A stretch of 64,000 nucleotides of DNA from Gammaproteobacteria bacterium (lineage in GTDB: Bacteria; Pseudomonadota; Gammaproteobacteria; SZUA-229), in contig JASBSR010000010.1 in NCBI GenBank assembly GCA_030148865.1, positions 60,768-124,767 on the forward strand, in the 5' to 3' direction. Positions 1 to 9,788 of this stretch are shown piece after piece (position 1 is the first letter of the stretch; every line of letters begins with the position of its first letter). A program made the translations under genes and the position numbers. A model generated the notes under the pieces. It did no database searches and was not told the DNA's origin. It was given only the letters and a program-made list of their open reading frames with translations.

Positions 1-382
1 TTTTGACAATTGCCTGGATCGCATCAGTATATAATTGATCGGCATTGGTAGCATCGAGTATGTCCAGGTACGGCAGGCTGCCGAGATCATCGAGCAAAAG
101 AAAGCCTAAGGATAGTTCCTGCTGGATAATTGCTGGCGCATTGACACCAGCACTGCGCAGTAGCTCAGTCACCAGAATAAAACGGGTGCAGTCTTCCTTA
201 TCGGGTGGTGCATCCATCACAATACGGTTGCAGGCACTGGCAGTATCATAGACGCGAAAATAACGGCGGAAGCTGGCATCAGCGGAAGCCGCAACAGGCT
301 CGCTGAAATTTCCCGCAGCCAGTGTTTCCAGCCATTGTTTCAATAGTGATTCGCGGTCTTGAGACTGTACTACGGTATTCAA
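1..382 (-). CDS. amgK: N-acetylmuramate/N-acetylglucosamine kinase AmgK (5' part, runs off the window)
   Basis: Only the first 127 codons are visible; the gene continues beyond position 1. The translation carries the family's N-terminal signature: SADASFRRYFRV (glycine-loop region of the aminoglycoside-phosphotransferase fold), then VMDAPPDKED and GFLLLDDLG followed by YLDIL. AmgK phosphorylates the anomeric hydroxyl of MurNAc or GlcNAc in the cytoplasm, feeding MurU and the UDP-MurNAc salvage route. The TTG at 382 is the only usable start, because an in-frame TAA lies seven codons upstream with no ATG or GTG between. It is divergent from the gene at 447. The ampD and ampE genes 2 kb away act on the same recycled muropeptides. 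The family call is good; the exact substrate is inferred. Confidence 0.8.
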   Translation of the reverse strand, partial: MNTVVQSQDRESLLKQWLETLAAGNFSEPVAASADASFRRYFRVYDTASACNRIVMDAPPDKEDCTRFILVTELLRSAGVNAPAIIQQELSLGFLLLDDLGSLPYLDILDATNADQLYTDAIQAIVK

Positions 383-446
383 ATCAGGTGCCTGACATTG
401 TTATACTTTGCACCCAATTGTAGCAGCCTGTGGAGAACCGTGTTTG

Positions 447-1226
447 ATGAGTGCAACAGAATATAAGCCTGTGGTAATTGTGGGTCAGGGTGAGATGGGT
501 AAGGTCTTCAACTGTGGCTTCGTGGCACTGGGCTGCGAAGTGCAGGTCGTGCTGCGCAGAGACAACATGGCTGAGGTTGCTGCGCGCACAGCTGAGCCTG
601 AGCTGGTGCTGATTGCTGTCGGCGAAGCCGATTTACAGAGCACGCTTGCAGAGATTCCTGGCGTCTGGCGTGATCGCGTGGCGTTGTTGCAAAATGAGCT
701 GCTCCCCGCTGACTGGCAGCAACACGATTTTGATCCTACGGTAATATCGGTCTGGTTCGAAAAGAAAAAAGATCAGGACGTCAAAGTCCTGATTCCTTCG
801 CCGGTATATGGCAAACATGCGCAATTACTGGTGGCTGCGTTATCCGCGATTGAGGTACCTGCACGCGTAGTCGCAGATGAAGCTGACTTGTTGTCCGAAC
901 TGATTCTAAAAAATGTTTATATTATTACGACCAACATCGCTGGTCTGCATGTTGGTGGCACGGTGGGCGAGCTCTGGCGCAAACATCGCGAACTGGCACA
1001 GGATATCGCACGCGAAGTTATGCAGCTGCAGTTCGCGATGACAGGTGAAATTTTTGAACCTGGAAAACTCATGAAAGGTATGCTGGAAGCATTTAACGGT
1101 GACCTTGACCACAAATGTATGGGTCGCAGTGCGCCGGCAAGACTGGAGCGCGCACTCACACTGGCAAAACAATACAAAATTTCAATGCCCACTATCGAGC
1201 AGATCGGTCTTGCTCTGAAAAAATAA
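447..1226 (+). CDS. NAD(P)-binding protein, ketopantoate reductase-like
   Basis: The 259-residue product opens with a Rossmann dinucleotide-binding stretch, VVIVGQGEMGKVF, followed by a second strand (VQVVLRR) and a third (ELVLIAVGEADL), as in the ApbA/PanE N-terminal domain. The C-terminal half is alpha-helical (about residues 150-259), which fits the dimerisation domain of that fold. It is shorter than ketopantoate reductases (~300 residues), and I cannot confirm the catalytic Lys/Glu pair, so pantothenate synthesis should not be assumed. ATG 447 is preferred because GGAG lies about 11 bases upstream; a TTG at 408 would add 13 residues with no better signal. It stands alone between amgK and a convergent phosphatase gene. 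Confidence 0.6.
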   Translation: MSATEYKPVVIVGQGEMGKVFNCGFVALGCEVQVVLRRDNMAEVAARTAEPELVLIAVGEADLQSTLAEIPGVWRDRVALLQNELLPADWQQHDFDPTVISVWFEKKKDQDVKVLIPSPVYGKHAQLLVAALSAIEVPARVVADEADLLSELILKNVYIITTNIAGLHVGGTVGELWRKHRELAQDIAREVMQLQFAMTGEIFEPGKLMKGMLEAFNGDLDHKCMGRSAPARLERALTLAKQYKISMPTIEQIGLALKK

Positions 1227-1238
1227 GTTGAAAAGGCT

Positions 1239-1443
1239 TTTGCCACAGAGGGCTCTGAGTTAAAAAAACCTGAAGCTTGTCATTTCGAACGCAGTGAAAA
1301 ATTTTCTGACTTTGGCAATCCTGAAGGAAATTTCTCGTTGGCTGGCGCCGCGCAATAGCGTCAGTCTCGCTCGAAATGACAGACATAGTGTTGTTTGGCA
1401 GCAACACACATGGCTCAGTGATCCCTGTGTCCTCTGTGGCAAA
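1239..1443. repeat. Composite intergenic palindrome (CCACAGAG outer arms, TCATTTCGA inner arms)
   Basis: Outer arms at about 1239-1260 (TTGCCACAGAGG...CTGAGT) and 1413-1443 (reverse complement, with CCTCTGTGGCAAA) enclose an inner pair at 1278-1288 (TGTCATTTCGA) and 1371-1381 (TCGAAATGACA). The element fills the gap between two convergent genes. The same two-layer structure recurs at 39201-39353. It has no coding content; the short frames through it are not credible. Confidence 0.8.
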
Positions 1444-1456
1444 TTTTAGGTATAAA

Positions 1457-2047
1457 TTATTTTTGCTCGAGCAATAATTTCGCCGGGCCACCAGGCTTTT
1501 CGATTAGCGTCGATACCACCGCTCCATATTCCACCCTCAAACGACTGTAGACATCATCCAGCGACATGCGCAGCACATTGGCGATAATGGCGCGCGCGAC
1601 ACCGGCGTGGGCAACGATCAAGATGTGTCTGCCCTGATGGCGATCAGCAATTTCCTGATAGGCATTCCAGACACGGGTAGAAAAACTCTCGAGTGACTCG
1701 GCACCTTTGGGGCGGTTGTGCACCGGGTCGGCTGAAAAACGCTCTAATGCCTCAGCATCTGCGGCCACGATTTCTTCCGGGGTTTTGCCTTCCCATTCGC
1801 CGAAGCCGATTTCTTTCATGGCATCGATAATTTCATATTCGATCTGCTGACGTTCGGCAAGTGCTTTGGCGAATTCGCTGCAACGTGATAATGGTGAGCT
1901 AATTATCAGATCCCAGCTGCTGGCGTCCGGCACCGAGGCCCACATTTGTTGCCAGCCAGTATCGGTGAGTGGGTCATTGACGCCATGGCCGCGGTAGCGC
2001 CGCCCACCGACGGGTTCGCCGTGGCGGATGACATCGATTTGCGTCAT
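1457..2047 (-). CDS. Histidine phosphatase family protein (alpha-ribazole phosphatase/CobC-like)
   Basis: The 196-residue protein has the branch-1 histidine phosphatase signature near the N-terminus (VIRHGEP, phosphate-accepting His about residue 9), SSPLSRCSEFA in the middle, the acid region EIGFGEWEG, and the second catalytic His in IVAHAGVARAI. This pattern resembles CobC, which dephosphorylates alpha-ribazole-5'-phosphate in cobalamin assembly, but no other cobalamin-synthesis gene except a possible chelatase at 53 kb is present, so the substrate is open. It overlaps the ampE stop/start as TAATG (ATG at 2047-2045 on the upstream gene's stop), which implies translational coupling to ampE. 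It is the last gene of an ampD-ampE-phosphatase run. Confidence 0.8.
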   Translation of the reverse strand: MTQIDVIRHGEPVGGRRYRGHGVNDPLTDTGWQQMWASVPDASSWDLIISSPLSRCSEFAKALAERQQIEYEIIDAMKEIGFGEWEGKTPEEIVAADAEALERFSADPVHNRPKGAESLESFSTRVWNAYQEIADRHQGRHILIVAHAGVARAIIANVLRMSLDDVYSRLRVEYGAVVSTLIEKPGGPAKLLLEQK

Positions 2048-2892
2048 TAACTTAACAGGCCACCCAGCGTGAGCAGAGCCAGTACCGTTACCCAGACCAG
2101 CACCGAACGCATCACCAGTCCGCGCGCTGCGTGAATCGTCGAGATTTCGTCCATTGAGGAATGATCCTTGATTGCGCCCATGCCGGTGCTGACCAGCACA
2201 TCATAATTACTGAGCGTCAGATCGGGTTCCTGAGTCCGGGTGCGATAGGCATGTATGGCACTTTCGAAATGTCCCATCAGGGCATAAGCCATGGCAAGCA
2301 TGCGCGCGGGTAACCACTCTAGCAGAGCGTGCAACTGTTTCGCGCGCGCGAGCTGCTGTGGGTCGACATCGTGTTGCCGTGCCAGCTGGTTGATAAAGCG
2401 CAGACTCACCGCACCGATGGGGCCGAGCAGGACAAACCAGACCAGTACCGAAAAAATACGCTGATTGGCGACATAAAAAATCGCCCGGGTCACGTCCGAA
2501 GTCTGTTGATCCGGCACACTGGAAGCAGCCGTCTCGGTGAGCACACCGGCGTAGTGTAGTGCCTCATCGTCATCACCCAGGCTGCGCGCATCGAGATAGG
2601 CCTCGATATCGCTGACGAGACAGGCCGGCCCGAGACAGTAGAGCAGGGTTGCGACACTAAAAATAAAGTAGGGAATATTGAACAGCAAATTGTAAAACGC
2701 GTACTGCAACAACAGAATGGCACCCAGCGGCAGCAGCAGAATGAGTGCAATGCGGGCTCTGGCATCAATCGCCGGCAGAGTTTTATTGAGCTTGTCCGAG
2801 TAATGCTCAAACCAGCCGAGATCGCGCAGGTCGTGGTGTTCGCGCAGCACGCGATCAAGAATCAGGGCAATGATGACAGACAATAGTGACAT
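2047..2892 (-). CDS. ampE: Regulatory signalling modulator protein AmpE
   Basis: A 281-residue inner-membrane protein that starts MSLLSVIIALILDRVLREH and has further hydrophobic segments at about residues 45-70, 72-95, 150-170 and 258-280. AmpE sits downstream of ampD in many Gammaproteobacteria and is linked to the muropeptide signal for beta-lactamase induction; its biochemical activity is not established, although it belongs to the CobD/CbiB-like membrane fold. It follows ampD by 19 bases and overlaps the phosphatase gene by one base. No ampC or ampR gene is in the window, so a general recycling role is more likely here than beta-lactamase control. Confidence 0.85.
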   Translation of the reverse strand: MSLLSVIIALILDRVLREHHDLRDLGWFEHYSDKLNKTLPAIDARARIALILLLPLGAILLLQYAFYNLLFNIPYFIFSVATLLYCLGPACLVSDIEAYLDARSLGDDDEALHYAGVLTETAASSVPDQQTSDVTRAIFYVANQRIFSVLVWFVLLGPIGAVSLRFINQLARQHDVDPQQLARAKQLHALLEWLPARMLAMAYALMGHFESAIHAYRTRTQEPDLTLSNYDVLVSTGMGAIKDHSSMDEISTIHAARGLVMRSVLVWVTVLALLTLGGLLS

Positions 2893-2911
2893 ATTAAGGA
2901 CTCAGTCGATC

Positions 2912-3487
2912 TCAAACCATTTGTGGGCTGGCGGGTAAGGTATCCAGCATGGCATAAAGTTTATCCCATTCAAAGCCACTGCCGGGGTCTGTTTTTCGAC
3001 CGGGGGCAATATCGCTGTGACCGGCGACGCGGTCACGGCTGATGTCGGCATAACTCTGTTCCAGCGCGGCGATGAGCTCCGCCAGCTTTTCGTACTGGGC
3101 AGACTCGAAGCCATCCTTGTCGGTGCCTTCCAGTTCGATACCTATGGAAAAATCATTGCAGCATTCGCGTCCCTGATACGCCGATTTACCAGCGTGCCAG
3201 GCGCGCTGGCCGAAAGGCACAAACTGCACCAGTTCGCCATCACGGCGGATCAGTACATGGGCGGAGACTTTCAGCTGATGGATCTCGGTGAAATAGGGAT
3301 GCGCGCCAGCGACCAGCTGATTGGTGAATAGCTGCTCGATCCAGGGGCCGCCGTACTCGCCGGGTGGCAGGCTGATGGAGTGGATCACCACCAGATCCAG
3401 CGGTGTGCTGGCAGGGCGAGCATCGGCATTCGGTGATGCCACCTGCCGCACGCCCTGGATCTGGCCACTGGAAACATCTATCTGCAT
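2912..3487 (-). CDS. ampD: 1,6-anhydro-N-acetylmuramyl-L-alanine amidase AmpD
   Basis: A 191-residue cytoplasmic zinc amidase. It cleaves the amide bond between anhydro-MurNAc and the stem peptide during peptidoglycan recycling. Visible landmarks are VVIHSISLPPGEYGG (first zinc His), FVPFGQRAWHAG, SIGIELEG (catalytic Glu region) and the C-terminal VAGHSDIAPGRKTDPG with the second zinc His, Lys and zinc Asp. Length matches E. coli AmpD (~183). No signal peptide is present, which separates it from the periplasmic AmiD type. It is the first gene of the ampD-ampE-phosphatase group, and the partial amgK at the window edge acts on a later step of the same pathway. Confidence 0.93.
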   Translation of the reverse strand: MQIDVSSGQIQGVRQVASPNADARPASTPLDLVVIHSISLPPGEYGGPWIEQLFTNQLVAGAHPYFTEIHQLKVSAHVLIRRDGELVQFVPFGQRAWHAGKSAYQGRECCNDFSIGIELEGTDKDGFESAQYEKLAELIAALEQSYADISRDRVAGHSDIAPGRKTDPGSGFEWDKLYAMLDTLPASPQMV

Positions 3488-3612
3488 GGTTATTTATCGT
3501 TGTTTTTTTACTGAGTCTAGCTGGTTAAACGCCAGATGTGAAAGTCTATTGTTTCGTGAAAATGTTGCCTTACCCATAGCAATAAGCTTTATTCAGCAGT
3601 AGAGATAGGTAG

Positions 3613-3671
3613 TCACCGCAAAGGCCGTAAAGAAAATATATCAGCTTTTATCTTTGCGCTTTTGCCGTCAA
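3613..3671. repeat. Intergenic palindrome, CCGCAAAGG/CTTTTGCCG type
   Basis: Left arm 3613-3636 (CACCGCAAAGGCCGTAAAGA) and right arm 3649-3671 (TCTTTGCGCTTTTGCCGT) form an imperfect inverted repeat with a short AT-rich loop. It lies between divergent ampD and rep. It belongs to the same family as the elements at 17507-17639, 40141-40210 and about 57000-57063. Confidence 0.65.
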
Positions 3672-3784
3672 CAGCTTTTCAACTTTCTCTACAGCATATC
3701 TGACAGCAGCGCTATCACCCTCCGGGTGGGCTGACATTTGTCGCGACATGCGTACAATGGCGGCTTCGTTTGTGGAGCCCCTTC

Positions 3785-5797
<2,013 letters not shown>

Positions 5798-5810
5798 TGC
5801 AGCGCTGCGC

Positions 5811-5911
5811 AATGAACAATGAAAAGTGAAAAGTGAAAAGTGAAAAGTGAACGGCAAGATCAAAAGCATGAAAGGTCGTAGTAAGTTGGCTTTTCAATTT
5901 TTCATTCTTCA
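5811..5911. repeat. GAAAAGT heptamer tandem plus inverted arm
   Basis: Four tandem copies of the heptamer GAAAAGT at 5821-5848 follow AATGAACAAT. A loosely complementary arm at about 5888-5911 (GGCTTTTCAATTTTTCATTC) lies downstream. It sits right after the rep stop and resembles the fis-proximal palindrome at 58804-58946. It may vary in copy number; no coding role is seen. Confidence 0.6.
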
Positions 5912-6012
5912 TACCCGACAGAATCATTCGGGTACAAGCTTTTAATTTTTTATTCCCGTGACACGCGGCGGCTCACGCCGCGTGCCTATCCCGAATGCGC
6001 CCGCGCGGATAA

Positions 6013-6057
6013 TTGACAATCGCCCGCCCGCGTATCAAAATGCGAATCGTTTTCATT
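6013..6057 (+). promoter_or_regulatory. Sigma70-like promoter overlapped by a Fur-box-like palindrome
   Basis: TTGACA at 6013-6018 is followed 17 bases later by CAAAAT (6036-6041), a plausible -35/-10 pair. Overlapping the -10 is AATGCGAATCGTTTTCATT at 6039-6057. Its half-sites (AATGCGAA/TTTTCATT) resemble the Fur consensus of AATGATAA-type repeats. Because the downstream gene is an iron permease, iron-dependent repression by Fur is the natural inference; binding has not been shown. Confidence 0.55.
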
Positions 6058-6080
6058 TGTATTTGGGCGGTTGACGAGTC

Positions 6081-8018
6081 ATGCGTGCGAAATTTCTGCA
6101 ACTTATTGTTTTATCGGTATTAATTTTTAGTGGTCTGGCTCAGGCAGAAACACCTGCGCCCACGTCTACCGACCTGGCACCACGTTTATTACAAATGCTG
6201 GACTATGTCGGGGTCGATTATGGCCCGACTGTGCGCCAGGGTCGGGTGGTAAATGCGGTGGAATACGCCGAGATGGAAGAGTTTTCCGGTGAAATTCTGA
6301 ATTTGCTTAAGGCCATGCCCGCTTCGCCAGACAAGGCCAGTCTGCTGCAGGTGGCGAATACGATATCTGCCGCTGTTGAGCAGCGCCTGCCCGGCGAACG
6401 GGTCAGCCAGCTGACCGCCGAACTCAAAAACGACTTAATCAGAAGCTATACGATTGTGGTGGCCCCACAGGCATTGCCCGACATGAGTTCTGTAGACAGC
6501 CTGTTTGCAAGCAACTGTGCCAGTTGTCACGGTGCTGAGGGACGTGGTGATGGCCCGCTGGCACAGACTTTGGAGCCTGCGCCGAGCAATTTCCACGACA
6601 TCGCACGTCAGCATAGCCGCAGTGTGCACGATCTTTACAACACCATCAGCCTCGGCGTGCCAGGCACGTCTATGCGATCTTTCAGCCACTTGAGCGATGA
6701 CCAGCGCTGGGCGCTGGCAATGATGGTGAGTCGTTTTTCTGGCAGTGACCTGCAACGTAAAAAGGGAGAACAGCTCTGGCAGCAGGGTCAGTTGCACGAT
6801 CAGTTTACATCGATTGCGGATTTGACGTCGATATCTTACGCTCGCGCCGGTGAGCTGGCACTCAGTGCCGGACTGACAGCGGGTGATGGTGAAGCTGTGC
6901 TGGTCTATTTGCGCAGCGCGCCCGAAGTGCTCGAAGTTAGTAATAATGAAGCCATCGACAGCAGCATCGCCAAGCTTGCCGAGAGTGTTGCCTATGCTCG
7001 CGCCGGTAACACCAGGGCTGCCCACACAGCAGCGTTGTCAGCGTATCTGGATGGTTTTGAACTGGCGGAACCCAGTGTTGTGGTACTGGATAAGTCGCTG
7101 AAATTGAAGATTGAAAAAGCCATGATTGAGTTTCGTGAACTGGCGCGCAGCAATAATGTCGATGCACTCGCTGCTAAACAAACCGAAGCGGTTGATTTAT
7201 TGAACCAGGCTAAACGTGTGCTCGATTCGGGCAGCATGTCGGGCGGTGCTGCGTTTACCGGATCCTTCATTATTTTATTGCGCGAAGGCGTGGAAGCCAT
7301 TCTGGTGCTGGCCGCGATTATGGCTGCCCTGATCAAGACCGGTCGTCGTGATGCGATCAAATATATTCACGCTGGCTGGATTGGCGCGGTCGTCCTTGGT
7401 GTTATCACCTGGTGGGTGGCAGAAAACCTGATCAGTATCAGCGGTGCCAGTCGTGAATTAACTGAAGGCGTGGCGGCTTTAGTGGCGGCGGCAATTCTGA
7501 TCTACGTTGGATTCTGGTTGCACAACGCCAGTCACAGTCAGCGCTGGAAACAATTTGTCGAACAGAAAGTGACGAATGCTATGGAAGGCAGCACGTTGTG
7601 GGTACTGGCACTGGTATCGTTTATCGCAGTGTATCGCGAAATGTTCGAAACCGTGTTGTTCTATCAGGCGATGTGGGTGCAGGTCGATGCCGGCTCTGAG
7701 CATAGCTTTATCATGGGTATTGTTGCCGCCATTGCCTTACTGGTCGTGATCTCTTTTCTGGTCTACCGTCTCGGCGTTAAGCTACCGATACGCCAGTTCT
7801 TTCAGATTAATGCCATCCTGTTGTTCGTGCTGGCGGTGGTGTTTGCCGGTCAGGGTGTCGCCCGATTACAGGAAGTCGGTATGGTGGGCGCCAGTCATTT
7901 CAGTTTCCCGCGTATCGAAATGCTGGGAATCTATCCGACTGAACAGACCCTGGGCCTGCAGTTAGTGGTGCTGATCATCGGTGCGGGACTGATGTTGTAC
8001 CAACGACGTTCCAGTTAG
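6081..8018 (+). CDS. FTR1-family iron permease with N-terminal cytochrome c domain
   Basis: A 645-residue protein. Residues 1-22 are a Sec signal peptide ending AQA. A cytochrome c domain follows, with haem motif CASCH (residues 146-150) and a candidate distal Met in GTSMRSF (Met198). The C-terminal third is a multi-spanning FTR1 permease with two acidic motifs: REGVE (401-405) in the first helix and REMFE (about 519-523) in a later one. In this family such glutamates bind ferric iron during transport. The haem domain probably handles electrons for iron oxidation or reduction at the periplasmic face, but that is inferred. The upstream Fur-box-like site supports a role in iron uptake. It appears monocistronic. 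Confidence 0.88.
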   Translation: MRAKFLQLIVLSVLIFSGLAQAETPAPTSTDLAPRLLQMLDYVGVDYGPTVRQGRVVNAVEYAEMEEFSGEILNLLKAMPASPDKASLLQVANTISAAVEQRLPGERVSQLTAELKNDLIRSYTIVVAPQALPDMSSVDSLFASNCASCHGAEGRGDGPLAQTLEPAPSNFHDIARQHSRSVHDLYNTISLGVPGTSMRSFSHLSDDQRWALAMMVSRFSGSDLQRKKGEQLWQQGQLHDQFTSIADLTSISYARAGELALSAGLTAGDGEAVLVYLRSAPEVLEVSNNEAIDSSIAKLAESVAYARAGNTRAAHTAALSAYLDGFELAEPSVVVLDKSLKLKIEKAMIEFRELARSNNVDALAAKQTEAVDLLNQAKRVLDSGSMSGGAAFTGSFIILLREGVEAILVLAAIMAALIKTGRRDAIKYIHAGWIGAVVLGVITWWVAENLISISGASRELTEGVAALVAAAILIYVGFWLHNASHSQRWKQFVEQKVTNAMEGSTLWVLALVSFIAVYREMFETVLFYQAMWVQVDAGSEHSFIMGIVAAIALLVVISFLVYRLGVKLPIRQFFQINAILLFVLAVVFAGQGVARLQEVGMVGASHFSFPRIEMLGIYPTEQTLGLQLVVLIIGAGLMLYQRRSS

Positions 8019-8220
8019 TTCGGAATCGACGAGACTATAAAAACTGATCTTGATAGTGTCAGGCGGGATAAAATATTTTTTTTTGTCGATCCACTAACGC
8101 CCCCAGTCTGTTGTGGTAGCAGAGCAGATTTTATAATTGCGTGACTGGGATCCGAGCAGGATGGTCGCGGTCGATTAATCGTTATGGATGGGGTGAATAA
8201 CTGATAAGGTGACTGCCATT

Positions 8221-8982
8221 ATGCAAATTGAAGCGCAGGCTCTGAAATCAGGGTTTATCAAACCCTCAAAAACCTTATTGACCCTGGTCGGTCGCGCCAT
8301 GGGTGAATTTCAGATGTTGCGCGAAGGCGATCGTGTCCTGCTCGGCCTCTCGGGCGGTAAAGACTCCCTCAGTCTGTTGCATATTCTGCATCACTATCAA
8401 AAAGTATCACCGATAAAATTTGAATTCGGTGCGATCACGGTTGATCCGATGGCGGGTGATTTTGATCCTTCACCGATGATTCCGTATTTAAACGGTCTGG
8501 GTGTGGATTATCATTATATGCGCGAACCGATCATGGAGATGGCGAACGAGCACATGGGAAAAAAATCGTATTGTGCATTTTGTTCGCGGATTAAGCGCGG
8601 TGTGATTTACAGCGTGGCGCGGCAGCATAATTACAATGTAATTGCGCTGGCGCAGCATCTGGATGATCTTGCCGAAAGTTTTTTAATGTCGGCATTTCAC
8701 GGTGGTCGTTTAAAAACCATGAAAGCGCATTATGTCAATGATGATAAAGATCTGCGCGTCATCCGCCCGCTGGTGTACGCGCGCGAACGTCAGACCCGTG
8801 ATTTTGCGGTGAATAATCAATTACCGGTAATTCCGGATTCCTGCCCGGCCTGTTTTAGTATGCCAACACAGCGCCAGCACATGAAAGAACTGCTGGCCGG
8901 CGAAGAAGCCAGCAACAAAACTTTATTCAAATCATTGTTGACCACACTCAAGCCCTTGATGGCAGAAGGCTCGCCACAATAA
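8221..8982 (+). CDS. ttcA: tRNA 2-thiocytidine biosynthesis protein TtcA (PP-loop ATPase)
   Basis: A 253-residue N-type PP-loop protein. The ATP-binding loop LSGGKDS is at about residues 43-49, followed by AQHLDDLAESF. Two cysteine pairs are present: CAFC at about 118-121 and CPAC at about 208-211. In TtcA such cysteines hold an iron-sulfur cluster and relay sulfur to cytidine 32 of certain tRNAs. It is shorter than E. coli TtcA (311), mainly at the C-terminus, so a related TtcA-like sulfurtransferase is possible. ATG 8221 is favoured because AAGG at about 8204-8207 sits at a workable distance; the GTG at 8209 would leave almost no spacing. Confidence 0.82.
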   Translation: MQIEAQALKSGFIKPSKTLLTLVGRAMGEFQMLREGDRVLLGLSGGKDSLSLLHILHHYQKVSPIKFEFGAITVDPMAGDFDPSPMIPYLNGLGVDYHYMREPIMEMANEHMGKKSYCAFCSRIKRGVIYSVARQHNYNVIALAQHLDDLAESFLMSAFHGGRLKTMKAHYVNDDKDLRVIRPLVYARERQTRDFAVNNQLPVIPDSCPACFSMPTQRQHMKELLAGEEASNKTLFKSLLTTLKPLMAEGSPQ

Positions 8983-9016
8983 GTTTGTGAGTGAGCGGGT
9001 TTGATAATAGTTTTAA

Positions 9017-9235
9017 ACCTTATCTAATGAATCTGATTTAAATATTTATGATGGCGGTCGTTATGACTGGCATGATATCAACACAGTCAATGAGTCTGGC
9101 AATCAGGCAGGGCGTTTTAGCCCTCTGGAGCCCAACACGCTTTATGTCAACGTTCGGCATTCGGCGGCGGCTGACGGTGATGGCACCTGGGCGCTGATTC
9201 GTGACGGCTGGAGTGCCGGCGAAGACAAAGATTAA
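9017..9235 (+). pseudogene. Coding relic without a start codon
   Basis: From 9017 to the TAA at 9233-9235 there is an open frame of 72 codons that reads like real protein (YDGGRYDWHDINTVNESG, then FSPLEPNTLYVNVRH and a WALIRDGW segment near the end). A TAA lies directly upstream in frame and there is no ATG, GTG or TTG near the 5' end. The other frames are poor. It may be the C-terminal remnant of a larger gene. I do not recognise the family. Confidence 0.35.
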
Positions 9236-9251
9236 TTCAAGTTTTGTGACG

Positions 9252-9281
9252 AAAAAAGGTCGCCATCTGGCCGCTTTTTTT
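9252..9281. terminator. Bidirectional intrinsic terminator-like hairpin
   Basis: AAAAAAGG, then CGCCATCTGGCC, then GCTTTTTTT forms a small GC stem flanked by A and T runs, so it can act in both directions. It lies between the plus-strand relic and the end of the minus-strand mreBCD genes. Confidence 0.55.
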
Positions 9282-9305
9282 ATGGCGTGCTGGCCGGGGA
9301 GACGA

Positions 9306-9788
9306 TTACATCGCACGATACCCAAAACGCCGGCGCAGGTCGCGTAGAATAATATAAATCCACGGCCAGAGCAGGGCGCCGACCAGGCTGGGGACAAAAT
9401 ACAGACCGATATCCGGTGCCTGGCCAATAATTCCGCTAACCCAGAGCACCATCAACTGCTTGATGATCAGCAGGAAAAATACCACGATCGCCTGTTGCAA
9501 CAGCGATGAAATCCGCATGCGCTGATGCTGGCTGTGTACAATATAAGTGACCAGCACCAGACCTAGCGCGTGCTGGCCTAGCAATGCACCGTGAGCAACA
9601 TCGAGCAATAAGCCCAGAGACCAGGCGATGGTGACCCCGATGCTGGCGGGTATTGCCATTGCCCAGTAAATTAGTACCAGCGTCACCCAGTCGGGGCGCA
9701 GTGCCTGTGCCCAGGCGGGTAGTGGGATTATCGTCAGCATGAAGGCCGAGATAATAGTGAGTGTGCTGATGCGCGCGTTACTGTTCAT
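9306..9788 (-). CDS. mreD: Rod shape-determining protein MreD
   Basis: A 160-residue inner-membrane protein with about five hydrophobic segments, matching MreD (~162). It works with MreC, MreB, RodA and PBP2 in lateral wall elongation. The ATG at 9788 (MNSNARISTL) is chosen because it gives the normal length and overlaps the mreC stop by 11 bases; an upstream start at 9881 would add 31 residues read in the mreC sequence. It is the last gene of mreB-mreC-mreD and is followed by the hairpin at 9252-9281. Confidence 0.88.
   Translation of the reverse strand: MNSNARISTLTIISAFMLTIIPLPAWAQALRPDWVTLVLIYWAMAIPASIGVTIAWSLGLLLDVAHGALLGQHALGLVLVTYIVHSQHQRMRISSLLQQAIVVFFLLIIKQLMVLWVSGIIGQAPDIGLYFVPSLVGALLWPWIYIILRDLRRRFGYRAM

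Noticed and set aside
5821..5848. CRISPR repeats
   Set aside because: The heptamer copies are directly tandem, with no spacers.
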